A stretch of 64,000 nucleotides of DNA, taken from the NCBI RefSeq assembly GCF_963678635.1, contig NC_087064.1:70741465-70805464 (forward strand), in the 5' to 3' direction. Below the pieces are notes generated by a model. That model saw only the letters and a list, made by a program, of their open reading frames with translations. It had not been told where the DNA came from and made no database searches. Of this stretch, positions 21,231-30,900 are shown one piece after another. Both the position numbers and the translations under genes were made by a program. Positions within the stretch are counted from its first letter, which is position 1, and each line of letters opens with the position of its first letter. Source of the DNA: Symsagittifera roscoffensis. Taxonomy: Eukaryota > Xenacoelomorpha > Acoela > Convolutidae.

Positions 21231-22320
21231 GGCAGTCGGTACCTGGCTTTCAAATATGTCTTCATCACATTTAGTTACCCGCTAAATATTTCCGGAGCAT
21301 GGGTATCGCCCATCATTTTAACACACCATAGTTTTTTTCAAAGGTGTCACCGCTTGCTCCAAGGGTTCCAAATTGGTATAATTGAACGTAATATGCGGAA
21401 GCAGTCTAGTTGGACGCTTCCACACGGCTAACAAAGCAAGTTCGTCCTCGGCATGATCGACTACAGTGCCATGCTCGTCGGTGGTGTATCTATCACTGTC
21501 TGGGTCTTGACGCATCCCTCTGTCTAACCCTCGCTGGTTCTATTCCACTAGTTACTAACAAATCACAATCATTGACGCGTCTGAATTTGAAGTCGTTTCA
21601 GACACTTTCTTCCAGGTTTGAGACTTTGAATCATCGCTCGAGCTGATGGAGTCTACCCAGTCGCTTTGAGACTTATTCTTCATGCTTTTCGACTCCCCGG
21701 GCAAAACCCTGTCCCTATCCCTCGGTCGGCCTGGCATCGACTCCCCGGACAAATTATCGTGGCCGGGCATGATGGAGCCGGACTCTCCGGACAATTCCGC
21801 GTCTGGACCACTTTCCTTAGTTGACTCCCCGTACAATGTCTCATCTTCTGATGAACAGCCTAGCACGGCTCGTACTTCTTTTTTCCATCAACGATGTGAA
21901 TCCTCCTTGCCATAATGGATTTAAGTTGAACACTGACTCCATGAGTGGGCTGAGGGCTGGTCAGTTGTTGACTTCCAACATAGGATATTCTCAAAAAGAC
22001 ATCCTTCGGTATCGAGTTCATCAGCTGTTTCACTATTGATCGGCAATCCCGTTCAATATCGCGACTCCGGAAGGCTATCGGTGTTTTCTCTGTTTTTTTT
22101 TGTCTGTGATGGTCAGCCTCTGCATGGTTTCCATTCATTCATGATCCTGCCTTCCAACCGCTTTGCCAAGCAGATCGCGGAGCTTCTGCATGACATCAGG
22201 TGCTACGCTCACCGTTTTGTTCAGCAGCGCTGTGTTATTGATACCTAGCCTGGTAAGTTCTTATTCTACAAGGCTGGAGCGCACTAACAAGTCCAATAGA
22301 ACCAGATCAGCCTTTGCCAA
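21231..22320 (-). pseudogene. Element B linker between RNase H and integrase, with SGES-type repeats
   Basis: Open pieces at 22138-21860 (RSRDIERDCRSIVKQL...), 21866-21555 and 21515-21318. The middle piece has four copies of a (L)(S/P/Y)GES motif at uneven spacing in an acidic, Ser-rich context (LYGES, LSGES, LSGES, LPGES), encoded on plus by gactccccggacaa-like repeats between 21691 and 21840. Nothing like this is standard between RNase H and integrase in gypsy elements. It looks like a disordered linker of unknown role. Confidence 0.55.
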
Positions 22321-24150
22321 CACCTTTATCTCGACAGTTCTTCCAGCAGGAAGTTCGGCGTGTCCTGGAGTGGGATGGCCTGATTTGACAAGCCATCTGG
22401 TGAGTGGCAGCTTGTCATAGCAGTCTTTGTCCAGAAAGAAAAACCATCCTTAATCTCTGCCTGGTTAACTTGCTTCTCTTCCAACCAATCGCTCATTAAT
22501 CTCCTTCTTTTTACTGAGGCTGTCGGCATAATGGTGTTTGTCACGGGTTCGGTGCTCTATGATCACGTTGTAGCTATCCAGGCGTACTATCCAGCGACCG
22601 TCATAGCTTTGATCTATCGAATAAGTTTTCAGCCAGCGAAGAGCTCGAGTGTCTGCAATTTAAAGGGAGCACTGCACAATTAGGATATACACTTTTCCAC
22701 AAAAAAGTTACTGCGAACAAATCCGCCTTCGGTGCACCGGATTTCATCTCGGTGTCGCTTAGAACTTTACTTCCATAAGCTATGGGTCGGATAACAGTCC
22801 TCCTTTTCCGTTCTTGTACCTGATGGAGTATGCCTGAGATAGCAAAACTGATGCGTCTGTATCCAACACGAACACTATTTGTTGGTCGGCATGCTGAGGG
22901 CTGTAGCCTCACAAAATTCGCGTTTAATAATCTCAAAAAAGACTTGAGCCTCGTCAGTCCATCTGAACTTCTTGCCCTTATTCCACATAATTTATGCATA
23001 GGGTATATCTTGTCGGCATACCCTTTGTTGAATTCTCGGTAGTAATTAGGGAAGCCGAGAAAACTCATTAATTTTGTATCGTTCTTCGGTGCTTTCCATG
23101 TCAGCACTGCTTCAACCGCTTCAAGGCCTGGTCTGACTCCATGCTGATCCACTAGGTGACCTAGATACTTTATTGAGTCCCTCAGGATCTCGCGTTGGTT
23201 GTCTTAAATTTCCGACCGGCCTCTTTCATGCAAGTAAAGCCTTTCTAAGTGATCCTCCAGGGTTGGTGTCGCAACCACAACGCCATCAACATAACACATC
23301 ATGATTTTTCCATCTTCTTTGTAACATTCCTGCTTGCTTGAGCCATCAATCGTGGAAATGTACTGTCGCGTTGCATAGTCCAAACGGCATTCCTTTCCTC
23401 TGGAACAGTACCAGCTCACTCGCAAAACCTGTTTTTTTTTTCTCGTTTCTATTTCGTGAAGGGCACTTGCCAGAACGCAGAAATCAAACTCAACGTCGTG
23501 AAGAACTTTGCGTTCCCAACTTCGAAAGACTTTCGTCGATGCGAGCGATCGGGTATGCATCTTTTATCGTTACTGCGTTCAAATAGTGGAAATTGTAACA
23601 AAACCTAAACTGCTCTCCTTTCTTCTGGGCCATGACCACGCCACAGGCCCACGGGGACTTTGATGGCTCAATCTTGTCTTACGCCATTAGCATCTCAATT
23701 TATTTCCTACATGCCTCCGACTTATGTGGCGTCGTTCTCCAAGCTCCTTCCCTGCGAGATACCGAGCCCTCCTCTATCTCTGTCTGATATTTCACACAAT
23801 TGCGACAAACTATGTCGTCTTTGTGTTTCGAAAAAACGTCTGCGTTCCAATTCAACTTTAACCTGAGGGCGTCCAGTTCCTTATCCGATGTTTTTCCTTT
23901 CAAGTGCTCTATCTCGATTTGTTTGCCACTAGTTTTGTGTCTGTTGTTCTATCAGGGAATTTCGAACATCTGGACAGCCCATCGTCTGTTTCCGACATCA
24001 AAGAAAACAATTTTTCAAAAGACTTTATTTCATTTATTCTCTTCAATATACATAATTTGTTGGTATGTGATGGACACTCTAAACCTCTTCAAGTTCTTCA
24101 AACTCTGATATTCTGTGTTCAGAGGCAATGCAAAGCCAAGCTTTTTTCCA
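22321..24150 (-). pseudogene. Element B reverse transcriptase and RNase H, broken
   Basis: The segment begins with NADVFSKHKDDIVCRN and TPHKSEACRK (23850-23700), corresponding to NADVFSKHKADIGCC in element A. Then come YLNAVTIKDAY and FGLCNAT equivalents in shifted frames (23620-23370), and MMCYVDGVVVATPTLEDHLERL (23310-23240), where the active-site pair YVDD reads YVDG. VRPGLEAVEAVLTWKAPK and SFLGFPNYYREF (23150-23030) mark the connection, and SGILHQ...RPIAYGSKVLSDTEM (22840-22740) marks RNase H. The Gly in the active site alone would abolish polymerase activity. Confidence 0.85.
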
Positions 24151-24193
24151 CGTTTTATCGTCACCGATGTTGCCTGTGTGTTCAACAACACAC

Positions 24194-25300
24194 TCACACA
24201 GAGTCCGTTCTGAGTGAGTGAGAAATTCTTCCTAAAATAGCCGAGCTCCTACTATTTGGGTTGGGGACCAGACATACTTGTCTGTTGTTACTAAGTTCAA
24301 TCGAATTCCTCAGCCTAAGCGTCGCCACTACAGGTTGATTCCCTTTCAACCTAACTTTTTTATCTAAAAAAATTGGCACCTTTGTTTGATTTACCAAGAT
24401 CTTATTAACAGGTTTCTTTTTATTCTCCCTCTCCGGGTCCTTAAATTTTATCAACTTGTCATTGAGATCGATTGTGATGTCAACGTTTCGCACGGAGTCG
24501 CGTCCTAAGATGAACTGATCGGATTCGTCCAGGTTTTCAACCAGAAAGGTCACCCAGAGATGCCTTCCTCCCGGATAGCGAGATGATGGGTGTCCTTCCG
24601 GCCACATGTATTGCACCCTGGTTGGCCGCAGCCAGCCTGACATTAGTCGGTATCCAATCCGACCTATTAAACCCATGTCGGTCCAAGTGCTTATGGGTAT
24701 GACACTGACCACCACTCCGGTGTCATGCAGTCACTTTACGGATATTTGGGTGCCCTGCACGTACAGTACGTGCGCTGCTAAATTGTCTTGTGTCCAATTC
24801 GTCGTACCTTGAGCTCCTCTTGTCCGATGTAGATCCGGTCTTCTTCGTCACTTGCATTCGTCACGTGAGCCATCGTGTAGATGTTTATTCCATCGACATT
24901 CATCAGAATCGGGTTTGGGCCATAGACCTTTATATAATGTCCGTCTGCGCTCATCAGCTTCGGCCCACCTGGTGTGAGTAAAGTGCTCACAGTCTCGGAG
25001 TCCAACTTATGATCTTTTTACCTCGAGTAGTCTGCATTGATATCCAGGTGTACAAGGAGAGTTTCAGACGGCTCACTTAAGTTTTTAACCATCTGATGAC
25101 CCACAACCGTAATGATTGACATTATCTTGCTTCCCTCTCGCCATCCCGAAGGTCTTCCCCGAGATAACATTTAACTTCAAACATCGGCCTTTAGGTTCCT
25201 CATTGTCATTAGCTTTAGCTTTCACTGTCTTCTCCAAGGCATCCAGTTTCTCGCGCAACTCCGTACGCAACTCGCGCAACTCCGTACTTTTGTACTCAAT
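24194..25300 (-). pseudogene. Element B gag C-terminal remnant and protease, broken
   Basis: Pieces equivalent to the part of element A just before RT: a short heptad-like RELRTELREKLDALEKT, then LKLNVISGKTFGMA (25279-25085), YGPNPILMNVDGINIYT and GQEELKVRRIGH (25005-24778), an aspartic protease with a DTGVVVSVIP-like site at about 24712-24680 where the frame shifts by one base just before the Asp, and DQFILGRDSVRNVDITID (24540-24470). Nearly all of gag, including the capsid domain and both zinc knuckles present in A, is missing: the sequence passes straight from residue about 950 of the A protein to the leader. Confidence 0.8.
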
Positions 25301-27381
25301 TCTTCAAGATAATAAAAAACTTTTAGTCTCCTAGAGACTCTATGAACGAATCAGCTAATGTTAATTACTGGTTCTGCCCAGTGTTTAGTTACTTTTAACT
25401 CGACTTAGTTTATAATCACTTAGTTTATAATAGTATCGGGAAAAACCGAAAGACACAAAAATCAACTCACAAAACACAATTAAAAATAAAAACAACATAC
25501 CCTATAGGTGAAAACGAGCTCTCCTATCAAAATCTAATTTTTGCTGTAGATGCATCAAATCAATGCTTCATCCAAAAATAAACCATTTTTTGAAAACTTG
25601 CAGTGCTGGCTTCAATAAGGATGAAATGAAACCTAATCTTGAAGAAAAAGACCTCCCTCTATTGGAACACTCCAATTGAACGAAGCCCAGGACACTGTAA
25701 TTGAGGGGCTTAACTGACTCCGGAGGGTTACTTCGGAGGGTTCCCCAAAAATTTCAAAACCAAATGTTTTGCCGCGTTAAAGCTTCCGATTTTGATCTAA
25801 CTTACTGAAAACAAGGTTCGTTGAATCGGTTAACCTAACTTGTAGGATAAAAAAGGAGATTTTTAAAAAATTACTGTCGCTCGGAGGGTTCCCTGAAATT
25901 TGGCACCTCCGAACTGAAAAACCTGAAAAAGGTTGCGGGACAGTAAAATGGTCAAAAACGTCGACTTATGCTACCAAAACATTTCCGATCGGTTGGTATG
26001 TCTTTGAGAAATCAACAAAAACGCGTTTACTAATTTGGCCTTTTTATACTACCTGTATAGGTTTTCTCAGAAACATTTTTCGCAACTCTTGCTGAAAGTG
26101 CTGAAAAAAACATGAAACGAGCGCAGTAGCCCAGTACAGTACTAAATTATTACAAAAAACCGGATTGGTTTAGAATCAACAATTTAGCCCAAAACTATCG
26201 GATTTGGACCTTCCGCTTCCTTCCTTTTCCGATCTTTAAGTCTCTATCTATATCCACGGAGCTACTCGGAGGGTTACTTAAAAACAGTTCTGTTAACTGA
26301 ACTCGAGTTGCTAGCAAGCTCTTAGGGCAAAAAAAATTATCGCTTAATCTCAAATTAGCTCAAAATCTTTTGACGAAATTCGAAATCAAAAAACTTTCTT
26401 TTCACTAACTTCTACTGAGTTTTTTCCGAGCGGTTTATTTTGTGAGGGGGTTTGAACTACGTAGTAGCTCACTGCACAGAAGTTTTTTATCAATCGTAAA
26501 ATCGGATATGCAAAATTTTCGGGTTAATAGTTCAGTAAAAAAGTCGGTAATTTTTGACAAAATTAGGGTGGTTTTCGGGTCTAAATGGGAGATGGGTCAT
26601 ACTTAATAAGGGTAATGATCTATTAGTAGTCGTTAATCAATTTTACTCTACCCCCCTTTAGACCAAAAAACCCGAGTTAGCAATCGATGGAGAGTACAAT
26701 CGGAACGAGCCAATCGTGTTCCCCACCACCTGAAATTACTGAAATAGTACCCGAAAGATACTAAGAGCGTACTAGTCGTTGTGGATGCTGTCTCTGTTGT
26801 CCCCTGTTGCGTCTGGAACACCTCTGTCAGCCTGCCACTGTACCCTCCGGTCACCGGCAAAATTTCTCAAACAACACGCGAGGGAGGGTATCTAACCAAC
26901 AACCAATACACTCGATCATTTAATCAGAAATGATATAAATGAATCTGAAACAACAACAGATAAGAAAGTCGGACCAAATCTTTCCCAAAAATAATATGTA
27001 AACTGCTATTTTATGTTTTTCACTGTTTTTGATCTTTTTTTTGGGTTTTTTACTGTTTTTTTTTGTACTTTTTTTCAAGTAATTTTTTTTGGGTTTTTTC
27101 TTGGTTATACACTAATTTGTTTGGTTTTATCCCTTGGTTTAATTATTTTTGGTCCCAAGGCCTCGGGATAAGCTGGCTCACGACTTCCCACCTAACGCTC
27201 CGACCCCGGAGTTTTTGGTCTTAACTAGGTTAAAAAGCTAAATTGTATCAGGTGGAGGGTCCGCACCTTCCGCCTAGAACAATGCAGCACATTAAGGTAT
27301 CTAACTCGAGCACACATCCAGAGCGGAGGTTCGTCGCTGAAACCTTTGATGATCATGATGAGCTATTGTTTTTAACAAATT
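25301..27381 (-). other. Element B leader with CGGAGGGTT motifs
   Basis: Non-coding stretch between the primer-binding site and the gag remnant. CTCCGGAGGGTT, TCGGAGGGTT or ACCCTCCGG-type motifs occur at about 25718, 25732, 25876, 26272 and 26843, and CACCTCCGAACT at 25905. These resemble the CCCCTCCGGATT array of leader A but mostly run in the opposite orientation. A T-rich tract (about 27000-27160) and ggtcttaactaggttaaaaa (about 27210) match leader A. No ORF of interest. Confidence 0.7.
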
Positions 27382-27396
27382 CACCCAGGAGCGCCA
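27382..27396 (-). other. Primer-binding site of element B
   Basis: TGGCGCTCCTGGGTG on the minus strand, identical to element A over 15 bases, 10 nt inside the LTR border. Its conservation while the flanks have diverged supports the assignment. Confidence 0.7.
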
Positions 27397-27406
27397 TAAA
27401 ACGTCA

Positions 27407-27881
27407 TGTAACATTCGCTAAGACATACAGCAAAAAACATACAGTTAATGTTTTCTAACAGTCTCTGGGTACCGGGCCTCTAATTTTGCACTCTCCCGGA
27501 AATAACAACGTTCTCTCTCTAATTTTGTGGCACGAGAGGGTTCGAATCCGTCCCGAATGTTCCACTTGACCTTCCGTCTATATAATCTTCTTTCGCTAAG
27601 CACCTTATCGTGTCTTGTTGTCACCATAAGAGACTCCGTTCATCTTTTGTTTTTCACTCTTCTTTTTCGACTTAATTTCGTCTGTTGTCCCGGTTGTTGT
27701 TCGCGGTTGTTGTTCCGGTTGTTTTGCTTTGTCGTCTATTTCCGGTCAAAATGGCCGTTTTTCGTATTTCTGAGAAATGATCTAGTTCGAATCAAATTTT
27801 GAAAAAGAAAAAGTCTAGAATATTTCTAGCCTCCTTTTCATCGCAATTTTGGTGCTAACGCCTTTAACGTTCTTTTCGACG
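27407..27881 (-). repeat. 5' LTR of element B
   Basis: Pairs with 12768-13218. On plus it starts TGTAACATTCGC and ends TTTTCGACG, where the last base of the expected CA end has changed. A GGTTCGAATCC stretch at about 27537 is a chance B-box-like match, altered in the other LTR. A short CCGGTTGTTGTT-type slippage repeat lies at about 27690-27730 and is shorter in the other copy. Confidence 0.85.
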
Positions 27882-28090
27882 TGGATCGGCACGTTCGACT
27901 GTGCCAATACGGGGGAATGGCACAGAAGAACTGAAAAAGCCAAACTGATTAAAAAGAATTTTACCCCATGATCCCGGGTCTGTGATATCACAATCTGGAT
28001 CTGGAAAACCTTTTTTAACGTTGAAGTCAACTTGTATAGATATCGACAAAACTGCGAAATGAACAATCTGCGAGTTTCAAGTCGAAGTCC
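27882..28090. other. Short flank between element B and LINE B
   Basis: About 200 bp with no recognisable coding sequence or repeat on either strand. Confidence 0.4.
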
Positions 28091-28139
28091 TGTGAAGTTG
28101 TCATGACATTATTTTAACCTGGGCGCATAGCGAAGTCAC

Positions 28140-28560
28140 GAAGAAAGAGCTCTCGTTGGAAGGATACCATCCTCTCTTACGCATAGAAAGAAAAGCAGAA
28201 CCGACAAGCGCGGGTGTGGCATTGCCAGTTTTTGTTTAAAGACCTACAAATTTAGCGAAGAAGACCATTTTGTCGATGATTACGACGCCGTTTCGATTAG
28301 GGTAAAGTCAAATACTACAACTGACGCTATGGTTGGGTGTTGTTAACACAATGAACCGATTGATGAAGAGTAACTAACTGCAAACTCGTTTTCACATTCT
28401 TGGGAATTCAAATGCCACTAGCGTAGTTGCTGGAGGCTTCAACCACTGATTGGGAATAAGAAGCTGCTCTGGACACTAATGACGTACGGTTTCTTGATAA
28501 CACTCACGACCACGTTTTGACCCAGGATAAGATAGCCTGACAGAACGCAGAATCAACTGA
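28140..28560 (+). pseudogene. LINE B endonuclease fragment
   Basis: Broken frames carry CGIASFCLKTYKF, DAVSIRVKSNTTTDAMVGCC (28225-28350) and a GGFNH motif (about 28430-28447) in place of the GDFNH motif that binds the catalytic centre of this nuclease family, followed by a VLTQDKIA-like end near 28530. Stops occur throughout, so it is inactive. Confidence 0.6.
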
Positions 28561-29244
28561 ATCGGGTATTTTCGTCAGATCCACATTCAGTTGCGGCGTG
28601 TTTATACTTGAAGTATAAATCGTGTTGGCTGACCACCAGACAGTCTCATTCAACATTGTCGCGTCTACGAAAATACTTGAACGAGAACGTAAGAGACGTG
28701 ATTTCAGACAAATGAATCTGTCCGGTTTCAAGAAATAATTGTGAGACGTCGAATGGAACAGCTGCTTAAAGGCGAACTTGAAGAACAATGACAGACCTTC
28801 CGTAGTAAACTGGATATGATATGACTAGCTAACACGTTCCTTTGTTTCTTTAAGACGAAACGAAAATCTCCTTAGATAACTCACAAAGTGGAACGTTGAT
28901 GCACGGAGAAACGACGGCAAAAAAACCACAAGCAATGCGGATGAATTGAAATATATGACTGCCAAGAGATTAGCAGACGCAGAAGTAAAGTTTGCGAACA
29001 GAAATTTCGAAATAAAATTTGCTTTGAATATCATAAAAGACAGCAAACTTTCTGGCATCACCTTTCTTACAAGAGGAAAAGGCAAAGCAGTAACGTGGGA
29101 CCCCTGAGCCGTAACAGGAAGCTACTTGAAGACAGCCAATAGACTTCAGACTACCTGAACACCTATTTTCAGTCAGATCTCAAAGCCGAGGATTTCGGAC
29201 CAACACCGGGAGTAAAAAAAGAACAAAACGAATATGTTGGATAT

Positions 29245-30680
29245 CATCTTGACTAGGTGCATGGTGAGTCGACAACTGGGAAAACTGAGGGTAAAGAAAG
29301 AGCTGGGTCCAGATTCCATGCCACCGATAATGCTCTAAACGAGAATCTAGAAAAAAAATATGAGAAGTACCTTAAGGTACCAAAGACTGGAGAGTTACGG
29401 CACTGTTCAAGAAAGGAAAAAAGTCGGATTAAACTTTGGCTGTCCGTAAATGCTAAGGGCGACTAAATGAAGAGAAACTGATTTCCTATTTGAAATTAAA
29501 TGAATTACTTGGATTTGGTTTTCACGATTTCATGAAAAGGAGTAAGTGTCTAATGAATTTACTCACTTTTTTTGAACAGATCAACTCGCCACTGGAGTTG
29601 AAGACACACCTCGATGTGCTGTATCTGGAGATTGCCAAGGCATTCGATAAAATCCCGCATGGACGTTTACTTGTGAAAGTCAGAGCCTCTGGAGTGTGTG
29701 AGTAGATCGTCAAGTGGATTGAGTCGTTGCTTCAGAACAGGACACAACGTGTCCTTGTGGAAGGACAGTTCTCAAAATGGGTGGCTGTTTTGAGCGGAGA
29801 ACCACATGGTAAAACTCTCAATCCTACGCTGTTTCTGTTATATATCATTGATATAGTCGACGACTTAGTGAACACTATTTTCAAGTTTGCAGCTGACATC
29901 AAAAGTTTCGAGCCCTGCAAGAAACGAGGATGACCGAAAACTGCTGCAAGTAGACTTGGAAAAAAAACTTATGTTGGTGCAAGCGTTGGGGGATTTCCTT
30001 CAATTTTGATAAGTGCAAATATTTGCCGATCACCACTCAGTTTTCACAGAAAATGAAGATTTTCAGGATTTGTAGTGAAAGAATCGCAAAGGCGGAGAAT
30101 GAATGCGATTTAGGAGTCACAGTGAGTTGTTCTGGGAAAAGACAAGACCAATGCGTCAAAGTAGCTGATAAAGCGAACTCTGTAATGGGAATGATCAAAA
30201 GAACAGTCAAAACCAGATCTTTAGAATTCATGTTGCCCCTGTACAAGTCCTTGGTAAGATCACTTGAAGTACCGTGGACCCGTCTGGAGTCCATAGCTAG
30301 GAAATGATTTGGAAAAAATGTAGAAGATTCAAAGGCGCTTCACGAAAAGGGCTAGAGGAACTAAAGATTTTCCATTTGAAGATTGGCTAGAGTCACTTGG
30401 AAAGATAATAATGGAGAAGAGGTTCCACAGGAAGAATCTGATGTTAGTGTACAAGATACTGATGGAAGAAAATTGATGTAGTTCCTGACATTTTGTTCAA
30501 GCTCTCTCTCTCAAGGACACCCTTAAAGCTAGAAAAAATCAATGACTGGAACCCGCTCCCCAAAGATCTAGTAGAAGCGCCATCGATTGAGACATTCAAA
30601 TAATGACTGCACAGAACGCAACTGATTAGATCTGTTACAATGGTGTAAGGTCGCTTCAGGAACTGCCAGGCCAATTGGAA
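29245..30680 (+). pseudogene. LINE B reverse transcriptase and C-terminus, broken
   Basis: LYLEIAKAFDKIPHGRLLVK (29620-29680) is the region of the first catalytic Asp, here in the form IAKAFD. LLQNRTQRVLVEGQFSKW and NPTLFLLYIIDIVDD follow (29725-29870). FKFAADIKSF (29880-29910) stands where FADDTK-type residues are expected, so the catalytic Asp pair is changed. CDLGVTVSCSGK and DKANSVMGMIKR (30100-30200), FMLPLYKSLVRS (30230-30262), and finally NDWNPLPKDLVEAPSIETFK (30540-30600) complete it. A stop at 29702 and later shifts separate the pieces. It is inactive. Confidence 0.85.
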
Positions 30681-30900
30681 GGCAACAAATGAATACAAAC
30701 TGACTGATGTGTGACGACCAGGTGAATAAACAGGTGAATTACACTTCTCAGTACCATGCTCCTGCAAATGCCGCCCTACCGGGATGCCCCATTACCGTGT
30801 TCCTTGAACATCGTGTTTAAATGTCAAGGCGTTTAACCGATATAGGTGGAGCTATATACAAATTAAGTAAGCTTAATATCCACTCTAGAACTCAGCTCAT

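Larger units (their letters stand above)
12768..27881 (-). mobile_element. Element B: decayed Ty3/gypsy-type element with long 3' coding region (15.1 kb)
   Basis: Two LTRs in the same orientation (12768-13218 and 27407-27881) bound the element. Minus-strand order: 5' LTR, primer-binding site, 2.0-kb leader, remnant of gag, protease, RT-RNase H, linker, integrase with GPY/F-like tail, a macro-like segment, then about 4.4 kb of unknown coding sequence, then the 3' LTR. Protein pieces line up throughout with element A (for example NADVFSKHK, FILGRD, KLNVISG), so it is the same family. Frames are broken many times. No target-site duplication is visible (aata on the left, tgga on the right), as expected for an old or rearranged copy. 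Confidence 0.88.
28091..30900 (+). mobile_element. LINE B: CR1/L2-like non-LTR retrotransposon, broken
   Basis: Endonuclease and RT fragments in the correct order on the plus strand, in many frames. The RT C-terminal signatures (DKANSVMGMIKR, FMLPLYKSLVR, WNPLPKDLVEAPSIETFK) are typical of the CR1/L2 group. It is not closely similar to LINE A. The borders are approximate, and no 3' microsatellite or target-site duplication was found. Confidence 0.85.

Noticed and set aside
27537..27547. GGTTCGAATCC in LTR B
   Set aside because: The other LTR has a changed sequence at this place, and no tRNA fold surrounds it.
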